The notes below the pieces were generated by a model that was given only the letters and a program-made list of their open reading frames with translations, was not told the DNA's origin and did not search any database. A stretch of DNA of 64,000 nucleotides, taken from positions 1,612,001 through 1,676,000 of the forward strand of contig NC_010175.1 in NCBI RefSeq assembly GCF_000018865.1, read 5' to 3'. This DNA is from Chloroflexus aurantiacus J-10-fl. GTDB taxonomy: Bacteria; Chloroflexota; Chloroflexia; Chloroflexales; Chloroflexaceae. Made by a program: the position numbers and the translations under genes. This document shows positions 39,239 through 48,438 of the stretch, one piece after another; position 1 is the stretch's first letter; each line of letters opens with the position of its first letter.

Positions 39239-40333
39239 ATGGGTCGCTTAACAAATCATCAATCGGCGACGGTGAGCGAAGATCAGATTCTCGCTGCGCT
39301 GCGACAGGTGCAAGAGCCAGAGCTGGGTGGCGACCTGGTTTCTCGGCAGATGGTCAAGCACATTGCCATCTGTGACGGTATTGTCCGTTGTACGATTGAG
39401 TTGACAACCCCGGCGTGTCCGTTGAAAGATCAGATCCGCAGTGAGGCTGAGGCAGCAGTGCTGGCGGTGCCAGGGGTGAGAGAGGTTCACATCGAGTTTA
39501 CCGCCAATGTCCGCCGCCCTGCCGGTATTCCCGAACAATCAGCCATTCCCGGCGTTGCCAATGTGATTGCGGTGGCTGCCGGTAAAGGCGGTGTCGGCAA
39601 GAGTACGGTAGCGGCCAACCTGGCGGTTGCCCTGGCCCAGATGGGGGCACAGGTCGGTCTGCTCGACGCTGATGTGTTTGGGCCGAGCCTGCCACTCATG
39701 CTGGGAGTGCGCGGGCAGCCGATGGCCGTTAGCGACGCTAATGGTCAGCCGATGATGTTGCCGCTGAGCAACCACGGTATCAAGGTGATGTCGGTCGGGT
39801 TTCTGATTGACGAGTCACAGCCGGTGATCTGGCGTGGGCCGATGGTCAGTCAGTTACTGCGGCAATTTCTCTATCAGGTTGCCTGGGCGCCACTCGACTA
39901 TCTGATTATCGATATGCCGCCCGGTACCGGCGATGTTGCCCTTACCCTGGCCCAGAGCCTGCCTCTCACCGGTGCCCTTATCGTGACTACGCCGCAGCAG
40001 GTGGCAACCATCGACGTAATCAAGGCGATGGAGATGTTCCGCAAAGTGAACGTGCCGCTGTTAGGGATCGTCGAGAACATGGCCTACTTCATCGCCCCCG
40101 ATACCGGTAAGCGCTACGACATTTTCGGTAGCGGTGGCGCCGAACGCCTGGCACAACAGTTGGGTGTACCGGTCCTCGGCCAGATTCCCCTTGGCATGAG
40201 TGTGCGCGAGGGTGGTGACAATGGTCAGCCGGCTGTGATCAGTGATGCCCCTGATGCGTATGCCGATATTTTCCGCGAGCTGGCTCGCCAGGTCGCTGCT
40301 CGCATCTCGGTGTTGCAGTACGCAATGGTGTAG
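39239..40333 (+). CDS. mrp: Mrp/ApbC-type P-loop Fe-S cluster carrier
   Basis: A 364-residue protein with an N-terminal MIP18/DUF59 domain (residues about 10-95: ILAALRQVQEPELGGDLVSR, TTPACPLKDQI) and a C-terminal ParA-like ATPase with a deviant Walker A at G115-T123 (GKGGVGKST), LLDADVFGPSLPLML and DYLIIDMPPGTGDVALT. It is thought to carry [4Fe-4S] clusters to target enzymes. The CxxC of many ApbC proteins is absent: the matching segment reads VENMAYFIAPDTGKRYDIFG, so any cluster must be held differently. A hairpin separates it from moaA, a [4Fe-4S] enzyme and plausible client. Confidence 0.92.
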   Translation: MGRLTNHQSATVSEDQILAALRQVQEPELGGDLVSRQMVKHIAICDGIVRCTIELTTPACPLKDQIRSEAEAAVLAVPGVREVHIEFTANVRRPAGIPEQSAIPGVANVIAVAAGKGGVGKSTVAANLAVALAQMGAQVGLLDADVFGPSLPLMLGVRGQPMAVSDANGQPMMLPLSNHGIKVMSVGFLIDESQPVIWRGPMVSQLLRQFLYQVAWAPLDYLIIDMPPGTGDVALTLAQSLPLTGALIVTTPQQVATIDVIKAMEMFRKVNVPLLGIVENMAYFIAPDTGKRYDIFGSGGAERLAQQLGVPVLGQIPLGMSVREGGDNGQPAVISDAPDAYADIFRELARQVAARISVLQYAMV

Positions 40334-40341
40334 CCGATTCG

Positions 40342-40372
40342 GTACCGGTGGGCCAATTCAGCCCACCGGTAC
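40342..40372 (+). terminator. Terminator-like hairpin between mrp and moaA
   Basis: GTACCGGTGGGC and GCCCACCGGTAC form a perfect 12-bp stem with a 7-nt loop, followed by GTGTTTC. It lies 9 bp past the mrp stop. Confidence 0.65.
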
Positions 40373-40426
40373 GTGTTTCACATCGGTTGTTCGTTCGCCG
40401 TCTGTTTGTCACAATGAGGTGAGGCT

Positions 40427-41488
40427 ATGGCCGCCAACCAGCTCTCTGGCACGACCCCGATCATCTTCTACGACCCCGCCCGCCATCCCCGCTATGCCAC
40501 CGATACGCCGGCACTCGATCAGTATGGCCGCCGTATCGACTATCTGCGCGTCTCACTGACCGACCGCTGCAATATGCGTTGTGTCTACTGCATGCCTGCC
40601 GTTGGTGTGCAATTCGCCCCTCGTCCTGAACTGCTGACCAATGAAGAGCTGCTGCTGGTGATCACTGCCGCTGCCCGTGCCGGCTTCCGCAAGTTGCGCC
40701 TGACCGGCGGCGAACCGACGCTGCGCCATGATCTGGTCAATCTGGTGCGTGAACTGAAACGCATTCCCGGCATTGAACATATTGCGATGACAACCAACGC
40801 GCTTCGTTTGCGCAAACTGGCCCAACCGCTGCGCGAAGCTGGTCTGGATCGGGTCAATATCAGTATCGACACCCTCGATCCGCTGAAGTTTCGGATGATT
40901 ACCCGTGGCGGTAATCTCGAAGAGGTTTGGGCCGGTATTGAAGCTGCTGACGCGGCTGGCCTGCATCCCATCAAACTGAATGCGGTGGTCGTGCGAGGGA
41001 TGAATGATGATGAAGTGGTGCGGCTGGCGGGGTTGACGCTGGAGCGACCCTGGGAATTCCGCTTCATCGAGGTGATGCCCCTCACCGGGGTGGCCGGCCT
41101 CGCTGAAGAGGGTATCGTGGCCAGCGCCGAGCTGATTGCGCGGCTCGAACAACACTATGGCCCGCTTGAGGAGATCGGCCACGCGCCGAGTGATCCGGCG
41201 CGCACGTATCGCCTACCCGGTGCGAAGGGGGTGATCGGATTTATTTCCAGCGTCAGCGACCCCTTCTGCGCCACCTGTAACCGGATGCGGCTCACCGCTG
41301 ATGGTCGCCTGCACCTCTGTCTGCTCCGTGATGACGAAGTTGATCTGCGGGCCGCAGTCCGGGGCGGGGCCAGCGTCGCCGATCTTGAACAAATCATTCG
41401 CCACGCCGTCTATATCAAACCATGGGGGCACGGCCTCCCTGCCGGCGTGAAGCCAACCCTGCGCGGGATGTCAGAGTTAGGTGGCTGA
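40427..41488 (+). CDS. moaA: GTP 3',8-cyclase (molybdenum cofactor biosynthesis)
   Basis: A 353-residue radical SAM enzyme for the first step of molybdopterin synthesis. The SAM cluster motif is C48, C52 and C55 in DRCNMRCVYCMP. The GGE-type motif is RLTGGEPTLRHDLV. The C-terminal second [4Fe-4S] site is C281, C284 and C298 in FCATCNRMRLTADGRLHLC, which binds the GTP substrate. The GG C-terminus needed for activation with MoaC partners is kept (SELGG). GAGGTGAGG precedes the ATG. No other moa genes are close by, so the pathway is dispersed. Confidence 0.95.
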   Translation: MAANQLSGTTPIIFYDPARHPRYATDTPALDQYGRRIDYLRVSLTDRCNMRCVYCMPAVGVQFAPRPELLTNEELLLVITAAARAGFRKLRLTGGEPTLRHDLVNLVRELKRIPGIEHIAMTTNALRLRKLAQPLREAGLDRVNISIDTLDPLKFRMITRGGNLEEVWAGIEAADAAGLHPIKLNAVVVRGMNDDEVVRLAGLTLERPWEFRFIEVMPLTGVAGLAEEGIVASAELIARLEQHYGPLEEIGHAPSDPARTYRLPGAKGVIGFISSVSDPFCATCNRMRLTADGRLHLCLLRDDEVDLRAAVRGGASVADLEQIIRHAVYIKPWGHGLPAGVKPTLRGMSELGG

Positions 41489-41544
41489 TCCGCAGGGTCA
41501 TTTTCCAACAACTCTCTAACGATCAACTGCCGGCTGAGTGATTA

Positions 41545-41609
41545 CAATGCATGATGGTGCTAATATCGCAATCCGCCGCTGCGTCAGGCGGATTGATGAT
41601 GGTGCATTG
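41545..41609 (+). promoter_or_regulatory. Nested palindrome upstream of htpG
   Basis: An inner stem CAATCCGCC (41569-41577) / GGCGGATTG (41587-41595) lies inside an outer pair ACAATGCA / TGCATTGT. ATGATGGTGC occurs on both sides as a direct repeat. It is about 25-90 bp before htpG. It may be the moaA terminator or an htpG leader element; it is not a CIRCE sequence. Confidence 0.5.
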
Positions 41610-41632
41610 TTCAACTGTGACGAGGGAGAAGT

Positions 41633-43531
41633 ATGACCACGGAACCGTTGACTGAAACTGGTCGGCAGTCGCATACGTTCAAAGCCGAAGTACAACAAGT
41701 ACTCTACATTCTCGCCCATTCACTCTACACCGACCGCGAGATTTTCCTGCGTGAACTGATCTCGAACGCTTCTGACGCGATCAATCGCGTGCAGTTCGAG
41801 ATGCTGACGAATCGCGAAGTGCGCGATCCTGACCTCGAACCACAAATCACCATCGAAGTCAACAAGGAAGCGCGCACCCTCTCGATCAGCGATACCGGCA
41901 TCGGCATGACAGCCGATGAAATGGTGGAGCATCTCGGTACGATTGCGCAATCGGCAGCACGCGCCTTTGTCAAACAGGCCGGTGAGGGCGCCAAACAGAC
42001 TGCCAGCGAGATTATTGGTCAGTTTGGCGTCGGCTTTTACTCGGTATTTATGGTTGCCGACAAGGTAACGGTTGTTTCCCAATCGTACCGCCCCGATGCA
42101 CCGGCAGCGATGTGGGAGTCGAGCGGTGGCGATAGCTTCACGGTTGGCCCCGCGACCCGCGAGCGTCGTGGTACCACCATTACGTTGCACCTGAAAGAAG
42201 ACGCGACTGAATTCGCCGATCCATGGCGGATCGAGCAGATCGTGCGTCGTCATTCCAATTATGTCGCCTTCCCGATTATGCTCGATGGTCGCCAGATCAA
42301 TGCGCGCACGGCGATCTGGCGCAAAGCCCCGCGTGATGTCACGAACGACGAATACAACGGCTATTACCGCCAGCTCACCCTCGACAGCCAGCCACCACTC
42401 AGCTTCATCCACATTTCGACTGACGCGCCGGTTGATCTGCACGCCATTCTCTACATTCCATCGCGGCGCGAGCGCGGCATCCTCGAACGCCGCATCGAAG
42501 GTCAGATCAAACTCTATTCGCGCAAAGTTCTGATCCTTGAAGAAGCCAAAGATTTGCTGCCCGCCTATTTCCGCTTCGTTGAAGGTGTGGTGGATAGCGA
42601 AGACCTACCGCTGAACGTCTCGCGGGAAAGCGTTCAGAGTGGTACCGCCGGTGGATCGCCGGTCATGCAACGCCTGCGCAAAACGCTCACCGGTCGTCTC
42701 CACAAGGAGTTGAATGAACTGGCCGAGCGCGATCCGGAGAAGTATCGCACCTTCTGGAAGGAATTCGGCCCGTTCATCAAAGAGGGTATTGCTACCGATT
42801 ACGAGCATCGCAATGATCTACTCAAGCTGCTGCGGGTGCAGACAACGAAGAGCGGTGAGGAATGGATCACGCTGGCGACCTACAAAGAGCGCATGATCCC
42901 CGGCCAGAAGGAGATTTACTACCTGATGGCGGCCAGTCGCGATGCCGCGTTGAGCAGTCCGCACCTCGACCCACTGCGAGCACGCGACATCGAAGTCATT
43001 CTCTTCACCGATCTGATGGATGGCTTTATGCTGTCAGGTCTGCGCGAATACGATGGGTTGCGCCTGCGCAATATCGATGAGGGTGATCTTGATCTGCCGG
43101 GTGAGGTCGAACGACCGGCACCGGCCATTAATGACGAACAGTTCACCGCATTGGCTGAACGCATTGCCGCAATTCTTGGCGACCGCCTGAAAGAAGTGCG
43201 CACATCGCGCGTGCTGCGTGACAGCCCGGCCCGGCTGGTGGCCGATGAAGCAGCCTTTGGCCGCGAGATGCAGCGGATTCAGCAGGTACTCGGTCAGGAA
43301 GTGCAGATGGGGCCGCGCATTTTGGAACTCAATCCGGCCCACCCGCTGATTGCAGCGCTGGCACAACGTGCTGCCTCCAATCCGAACGATCCACTCCTCA
43401 AACTGGCCGCCGAACAACTCTACGATAACGCACTGCTGATCGAAGGGTTACATCGCGATCCGGCGGCAATGGCTCCGCGGATTTTGCAGTTGCTCGAACT
43501 GGCTGCCGGTGTGAACACGCCCCAGGCTTAA
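41633..43531 (+). CDS. htpG: Molecular chaperone HtpG (Hsp90)
   Basis: A 632-residue bacterial Hsp90. The N-terminal GHKL ATPase is complete: HTFKAEVQQVLYILAHSLYT, IFLRELISNASDAINRVQFE, ISDTGIGMTADEMVEHLGTI, IGQFGVGFYSVFMVADKV and RGTTITLHLKEDATEF. The middle domain contains LPAYFRFVEGVVDSEDLPLN and LNVSRESVQ, and the C-terminal dimerisation domain ends at the stop. It is a cytosolic stress chaperone. GAGGGAGAAG lies just before the ATG. It appears monocistronic, with an upstream palindrome and a strong terminator. Confidence 0.97.
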   Translation: MTTEPLTETGRQSHTFKAEVQQVLYILAHSLYTDREIFLRELISNASDAINRVQFEMLTNREVRDPDLEPQITIEVNKEARTLSISDTGIGMTADEMVEHLGTIAQSAARAFVKQAGEGAKQTASEIIGQFGVGFYSVFMVADKVTVVSQSYRPDAPAAMWESSGGDSFTVGPATRERRGTTITLHLKEDATEFADPWRIEQIVRRHSNYVAFPIMLDGRQINARTAIWRKAPRDVTNDEYNGYYRQLTLDSQPPLSFIHISTDAPVDLHAILYIPSRRERGILERRIEGQIKLYSRKVLILEEAKDLLPAYFRFVEGVVDSEDLPLNVSRESVQSGTAGGSPVMQRLRKTLTGRLHKELNELAERDPEKYRTFWKEFGPFIKEGIATDYEHRNDLLKLLRVQTTKSGEEWITLATYKERMIPGQKEIYYLMAASRDAALSSPHLDPLRARDIEVILFTDLMDGFMLSGLREYDGLRLRNIDEGDLDLPGEVERPAPAINDEQFTALAERIAAILGDRLKEVRTSRVLRDSPARLVADEAAFGREMQRIQQVLGQEVQMGPRILELNPAHPLIAALAQRAASNPNDPLLKLAAEQLYDNALLIEGLHRDPAAMAPRILQLLELAAGVNTPQA

Positions 43532-43543
43532 TCGTTACCGTCG

Positions 43544-43585
43544 GTGAGCCTGCTGAACATGAGCTTCAGCAGGCTCACATTTTTA
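43544..43585 (+). terminator. Rho-independent terminator of htpG
   Basis: GTGAGCCTGCTGAA and TTCAGCAGGCTCAC form a perfect 14-bp stem with a 7-nt loop, followed by ATTTTTATT. It is 13 bp past the htpG stop. Confidence 0.92.
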
Positions 43586-43657
43586 TTCAGGGGGTACGGA
43601 CTGCTTGCTATTCAAGATACCCCTTCAACAGCTCAAAACACTCTCTGTTCAATACGC

Positions 43658-45016
43658 CTACCGATTGCCGGCCAGCACGCGCCAAAACGCACCAACCATG
43701 GCCATGCGTCCAATCATCGTGATCACAAACAATGCCGCCAGCCCGTGAACCGCCAATGGCCCCAGCATCAGCGTAGTCCCGGTCAGTACCTGCCCTAACG
43801 CACCGCCGATCAACGATGCAATCAGTGTACCCAGGCCGGTAAGCAAACTAAAGATTGCTACTGCAACCCCACGTTGGGCAGCAGGAGCGCGTTCCATCAG
43901 CAGATTGCCCAGCCCTTGATTCACGCCCGGCCAGAAGACGCCAGAAAAGATTGACGTTAGCCAGAGCGGGAGAATATTGTCTGGTGTTGAGAGTATCCAA
44001 CCTAGCGGCAGTGGAATCGTCCCCATCACACACGCCGTCACGACCACACGATAGCCGTAGCGATCCATCAACCATCCCACAAGCGGCGAGAAAAAGAGCG
44101 CCACGGCACTGGTCACGATACCGGTCAGTGCCAGCAGCGAGAAATCGAGTTGCAGGGTAGTCAAGCCATACGCATTAAAGAAGGGAGCGGCGATACCGGT
44201 AACCAGCGCCCAACCTGTCGCGAGCACGGTAAAACGGCGAAAAGCCGTATCGCGGAGCGGGTCGAACAGAAACGAACCAACCCCCTGCCACGGTTGTGGC
44301 TGCAATGGCGGCTCTGGCTGGCGGGCAATCAGCACGGCTGCCCCAAAAGCAGCCAGCACCGCTACCCCAAAGATCAGGGCATACCCGTGCGCTTCCGCAC
44401 CCTGCGCCCGAAAATGGTCGAGGGTCAACCCGGCAAGATAGACACTCACCATCGCGCTGATACCGGCCACCGTATTCCGCACGCCAAAATAGCTCCCACG
44501 CCGGTTAGGCGGAACCAGATCGCTCATCCAACTCATCCAGGCATTGCCTGCCATGCCATTCAGCCCATACGAGAAACCCAGCGCCACGAAAAACACGGTA
44601 AGCTGCCAGGTCGCCGGCCAGCCGGTGAACGGCAGGCAGAGCAACAACGCCCAAACCAGCCGCCCCGCCAGTGCCGAAAAGAGCACAATGGCTCGTCGAT
44701 TCGCAAACCGGGCTTCCAGGTAGGCACTCAGGAACTGAAACATCTGGCCAATGAATGGCAAAGCACCAAGCAAGCCGAGTTGAAAATTATTGGCACCGAG
44801 CAACAGCGCAAATCCACTGAGAAAGACGCTCCCACCGATAGCGCCTGTAATGCTGATATGAATATTGGCAATCGCACCTTCCCAGATGGAAATGAGTAAA
44901 CCGCGCCGTACTTCCGAAGGAACGAGTGATGATGTATTGCCCGGCAACGATGAACCAGACTGCTCTGTAGGTTGCACAGATGTGGCCTGAACGGTTGTCG
45001 AATTGGCAGAGGTCAT
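43658..45016 (-). CDS. Major facilitator superfamily transporter
   Basis: A 452-residue MFS permease with about 12 hydrophobic segments. A polar Ser/Thr-rich N-terminal tail of about 40 residues precedes the first helix. FVALGFSYGLNGMAGNAWMS and MSDLVPPNRRGSYFGVRNTV mark the loop between helices and the LMDRYGYRVVVTACVMG segment the second half. It resembles the uncharacterised MFS proteins that carry a large first half domain and no clear substrate signature. Substrate unknown. It is convergent with htpG and divergent from cvpA; the ATG is at 45016. Confidence 0.82.
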   Translation of the reverse strand: MTSANSTTVQATSVQPTEQSGSSLPGNTSSLVPSEVRRGLLISIWEGAIANIHISITGAIGGSVFLSGFALLLGANNFQLGLLGALPFIGQMFQFLSAYLEARFANRRAIVLFSALAGRLVWALLLCLPFTGWPATWQLTVFFVALGFSYGLNGMAGNAWMSWMSDLVPPNRRGSYFGVRNTVAGISAMVSVYLAGLTLDHFRAQGAEAHGYALIFGVAVLAAFGAAVLIARQPEPPLQPQPWQGVGSFLFDPLRDTAFRRFTVLATGWALVTGIAAPFFNAYGLTTLQLDFSLLALTGIVTSAVALFFSPLVGWLMDRYGYRVVVTACVMGTIPLPLGWILSTPDNILPLWLTSIFSGVFWPGVNQGLGNLLMERAPAAQRGVAVAIFSLLTGLGTLIASLIGGALGQVLTGTTLMLGPLAVHGLAALFVITMIGRMAMVGAFWRVLAGNR

Positions 45017-45114
45017 AGGGCGATCCTTGTTACAAAATGGCGTAAAGATTGAGGATGGTCAGCAGTATTATCACCTAAACCGTGTATCATCACACAGAGT
45101 AGCGTTGTGCGGTA

Positions 45115-45123
45115 TGCTATAAT
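45115..45123 (+). promoter_or_regulatory. Extended -10 promoter for cvpA
   Basis: TGC-TATAAT is a perfect -10 with the extended TGn; no good -35 is found at the usual distance. It is 57 bp before the cvpA ATG. Confidence 0.6.
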
Positions 45124-45180
45124 CGCTGTGCAGGCTCGTATATTTTGGGTAAACCGGAATTTGCGCCGGGAGAAATTGCT

Positions 45181-45732
45181 ATGAACGTCATCGATCTCCT
45201 CTTCGTCGTGCTCTTCTTCGGCGCGCTGGCCGTCGGCTTTTTTCAGGGCACGATTCGGCTGGTCCTCGTCATTCTCTCGTTCTACTTCAGCACCGTGCTG
45301 GCCAGTCTCTACTACCAAAGTCTGGCCGATGTCTTTGTGCGCGAGTTGGGTGGACAACGTTTCGTAAGCCAGTATGTTGCCTTTGCGTTGATCCATTTGT
45401 TTTGCTTTATCGTATTAACCTGGGTCGGAGTCTATAGTTTTCGCTATGTGCAAACACCACACCATCTTGAGATGGTAGATCGGATTGTTGGTACCGCACT
45501 GGGTGTGATCATCGGTGGTTTGGCCCTCGGCTTGACGGCGATTCTGCTTTGGAATCTGTTTATCGTGCGCGGTTTTGCCAACATCGATTATCCGATTACA
45601 CGCTGGTTGGGTGGGCAAATCGGGACTTCGTTGATGCTCCGCTTCTTCGCTAATGCGATTTTGCCTAGTTTGTACGAACTTATCGATCCGATTTTGCCTG
45701 ATGCCGCCCAAATTATCTTTCAGGTCCAATAA
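45181..45732 (+). CDS. CvpA-family membrane protein
   Basis: A 183-residue protein with about four membrane helices: VIDLLFVVLFFGALAVGFFQ, RLVLVILSFYFSTVLASLYY, VAFALIHLFCFIVLTWVGVY and VGTALGVIIGGLALGLTAIL. This matches the CvpA (colicin V production) family, whose molecular function is unclear. The family is often next to mutS2 in Firmicutes and related phyla, as here. The ATG at 45181 is chosen because GGGAGA lies just upstream and the first helix begins there. An extended -10 promoter is in front. Confidence 0.82.
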   Translation: MNVIDLLFVVLFFGALAVGFFQGTIRLVLVILSFYFSTVLASLYYQSLADVFVRELGGQRFVSQYVAFALIHLFCFIVLTWVGVYSFRYVQTPHHLEMVDRIVGTALGVIIGGLALGLTAILLWNLFIVRGFANIDYPITRWLGGQIGTSLMLRFFANAILPSLYELIDPILPDAAQIIFQVQ

Positions 45733-45777
45733 TCAACCCCTGGGCCGATGGCATGATTGACGGTTAGTTATAACCTG

Positions 45778-45797
45778 AACGCAAGAAATCTTGCGTT
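45778..45797 (+). promoter_or_regulatory. Hairpin touching the mutS2 translation start
   Basis: AACGCAAG-AAAT-CTTGCGTT is a perfect 8-bp stem ending one base before the ATG at 45799 and 13 bases before the ATG at 45811. It could hide the start region in mRNA and so adjust translation of mutS2. Confidence 0.4.
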
Positions 45798-45810
45798 AAT
45801 GAGTGCTGGT

Positions 45811-48270
45811 ATGTCGATCCCGGAATCTTCGCTGATTACACTTGAATTCGACGTCATTCGTGACCGTCTGGCTCAATATACTGCTTTTTCAGCCTCGCGT
45901 GAACTGGCCTTAAGTCTGACTCCGGCCACCGATCTGGCTGAAGTCCGGCGACGGCAGGCTTTAACTGCCGAAGCCCGGCTGCTGCTGGAAGAATGGCCGG
46001 AGGTGAGTATCGGTGGGGCGCGTGATGTGCGTCGCGCCGTGCAGCACGCTGCCCGTGGCGGTATTCTTGATGGCACAACCCTGCGCGAGATTGCGGCCAC
46101 CTTGCAGAGTGCGGCGCTACTCCGTCAGCGACTGAGCCGCCTCGACGAACGTTTTCCGTTGCTGATTGACCTGGCCAATACGCTGCCCGTCATTCCATCG
46201 TTAAGCGAGGCAATTGATCGGGCAATCGGTGATGATGGTCAGGTGTTGGATAGCGCCAGCCCTACACTTGCCCGCTTACGTCACGAAGTGCGGGTGGCAT
46301 TTAACCGTCTGCAAGAGCGCCTCCAGAGCATGATCCATTCCAGCGCACTGGCCGGTGCGCTTCAGGAGCCGATTATCACCGTGCGGAATGGCCGGTATGT
46401 CATTCCGGTGAAGGCCAGCCACCGCCGGGAAGTTCGCGGTCTGGTGCATGATCAGTCGGGATCGGGGGCAACTCTCTACATTGAGCCAATGGCAATTGTC
46501 GAGTTGAACAACCGCTGGCGCGAGCTGCAATCTGCCGAGGCGGAAGAAGTGCAGCGCATTCTCAGCACGTTATCCGACCAGGTCGGTGCAGCAGCCAATC
46601 TGATCACCAGTACCGTCAATACGCTGGCTACCCTCGACCTGGCATTTGCGCTGGCCCGCTACGCCATTGCTACCCGCAGCACGGCACCGGAGATTGTCGA
46701 TTGGCGACCCGACGATCCGCCGTCGCCTGAACCACCGCTACGCCTGACACGGGCACGCCATCCGTTGCTCCCTGCTGAGACCGTAGTCCCGATTGATCTT
46801 TGGCTTGGCGGCGAGTTTTCGCTGTTGTTGATCACCGGCCCCAATACCGGTGGCAAGACGGTAGCCCTCAAAACCACCGGCTTGCTGGCCCTGATGGCAC
46901 AGGCCGGCATGCAAATTCCAGCCGATCAACCGTCGCGTTTGCCGGTGTTTCAGTACATCTTTGCCGACATCGGTGATGAGCAGAGCATCGAACAGAGCCT
47001 CAGTACCTTCTCGTCGCACATGGCGAATATTATCCGCGTGCTACAAACGTTGACGGCTGCACAACAAATGCCATCGGAGAGCGACGCATACGCCCTGTTC
47101 GATGACCGCCGACCGGCAGCGCTGGTTCTGTTCGACGAATTAGGTGCCGGTACCGATCCGGTAGAAGGCGCAGCCCTGGCACGAGCGATTATTGGCCGCC
47201 TGCTTGAGCTGGGAGTACTGGGTATTGCTACCACCCATTATGCCGAGCTGAAGGCATTTGCGTACACGACTCCAGGGGTGCAGAATGCCTCAGTTGAGTT
47301 TGATATCGAGACCCTGGCGCCAACCTACCGGTTAAGTATCGGTATCCCCGGTCGTTCAAATGCCCTGGCGATTGCCGCCCGTCTGGGCTTAGACCCGACA
47401 CTGATCGAACAGGCGCGCTCTTTTATCGACCGCAAAGAGGCGCAGGTTGAAGACTTGCTGGCCGGCATTCAGCGTGAACGTGATGCCGCTGCCGCCGCAT
47501 TACAGCGTGCCGAGGAATTGCGGCTTGACGCCGAACGCTACCGTGACCGGCTGGCGGCTGAACAACAGGCCTTTGCCGCCGAACGGGCCGCAGCACTTGA
47601 AGCCGCCCGTGCCGAGATCGAAGCAGAACTGCGGGAAGTCCGTCAGCAACTACGCCGGTTACGTGAAGAGTTTCGCACCGTCAATATATCACGCCAGTGG
47701 CTTGAAGAAGCCGAGAAACGACTGGCGACGACTGCCGAGCAGTCACAACAGGCCGTTGCCCGTCTAAACGTGCAGACCCAACCTGCGCCACCACCCCCAG
47801 CCGAAAAGCCGTTACAGGTTGGCGATCAGGTACAGGTTACTTCCATCGGCCTGAACGGCGAAATTGTCGCCATTGATGAAGAGGATCAAACTGCCACGGT
47901 ACAGGTTGGCGGCTTCCGCATGACAGTCAGCTTCAACGATCTGAAGCGGGCAAAGGGCAAAAGTGATGACGGCCAGCGCTTTACCCCTCCGGCACGAACC
48001 GTTCATCTTCCCCCAACACCCGATGTCTCGATGACCTTCGACATGCGGGGCTGGCGAGCGGCTGAGGTGAGTGATCGTCTGGATCGCTATCTAAACGATG
48101 CGTATCTCGCCGGCCTGCACCAGGTACGCCTGATCCACGGCAAAGGCACCGGTGCGCTGCGCCAGGTGGTGCGAGAACTTCTGGCCGGTCACCCACTGGT
48201 AGCCTCGTTCAGCAGTGGTGGCCGCGATGGTGGTGATGGTGTCACGATTGCGACGCTTGTCGACCGGTGA
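45811..48270 (+). CDS. mutS2: MutS2 endonuclease/ATPase
   Basis: A protein of about 819 residues. The core and lever domains (ITLEFDVIRDRLAQYTAFSA onward) are followed by an ABC-type ATPase with Walker A GPNTGGKT (about 343-350), ADIGDEQSIEQSLSTFSSHM and LFDELGAGTDPVEGAALARA. A coiled-coil segment rich in Glu, Arg and Ala follows (about 530-650), then a KOW-like segment and a C-terminal Smr nuclease domain (MTFDMRGWRAAEVSDRLDRY, VRLIHGKGTGALRQVVRELL). MutS2 suppresses homologous recombination and rescues collided ribosomes in studied bacteria. The start is uncertain: ATGs at 45799 and 45811 both lack a strong ribosome-binding site. Confidence 0.92.
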   Translation: MSIPESSLITLEFDVIRDRLAQYTAFSASRELALSLTPATDLAEVRRRQALTAEARLLLEEWPEVSIGGARDVRRAVQHAARGGILDGTTLREIAATLQSAALLRQRLSRLDERFPLLIDLANTLPVIPSLSEAIDRAIGDDGQVLDSASPTLARLRHEVRVAFNRLQERLQSMIHSSALAGALQEPIITVRNGRYVIPVKASHRREVRGLVHDQSGSGATLYIEPMAIVELNNRWRELQSAEAEEVQRILSTLSDQVGAAANLITSTVNTLATLDLAFALARYAIATRSTAPEIVDWRPDDPPSPEPPLRLTRARHPLLPAETVVPIDLWLGGEFSLLLITGPNTGGKTVALKTTGLLALMAQAGMQIPADQPSRLPVFQYIFADIGDEQSIEQSLSTFSSHMANIIRVLQTLTAAQQMPSESDAYALFDDRRPAALVLFDELGAGTDPVEGAALARAIIGRLLELGVLGIATTHYAELKAFAYTTPGVQNASVEFDIETLAPTYRLSIGIPGRSNALAIAARLGLDPTLIEQARSFIDRKEAQVEDLLAGIQRERDAAAAALQRAEELRLDAERYRDRLAAEQQAFAAERAAALEAARAEIEAELREVRQQLRRLREEFRTVNISRQWLEEAEKRLATTAEQSQQAVARLNVQTQPAPPPPAEKPLQVGDQVQVTSIGLNGEIVAIDEEDQTATVQVGGFRMTVSFNDLKRAKGKSDDGQRFTPPARTVHLPPTPDVSMTFDMRGWRAAEVSDRLDRYLNDAYLAGLHQVRLIHGKGTGALRQVVRELLAGHPLVASFSSGGRDGGDGVTIATLVDR

Positions 48271-48438
48271 TGACATCTTGCCTGCTCGCGGGAGTCATGT
48301 TTGTATGATAAACGATGCAACCGTCTCGGCTCCCGCACCTCACCCCCTGACCCTCGCTCCGCTTCCATCGGGCGAGTGGGGAGTGGAGAGAGGGGATGGA
48401 CGTGCTCCATATAGCTCCCGTTCACCTTGCCCACGCTT

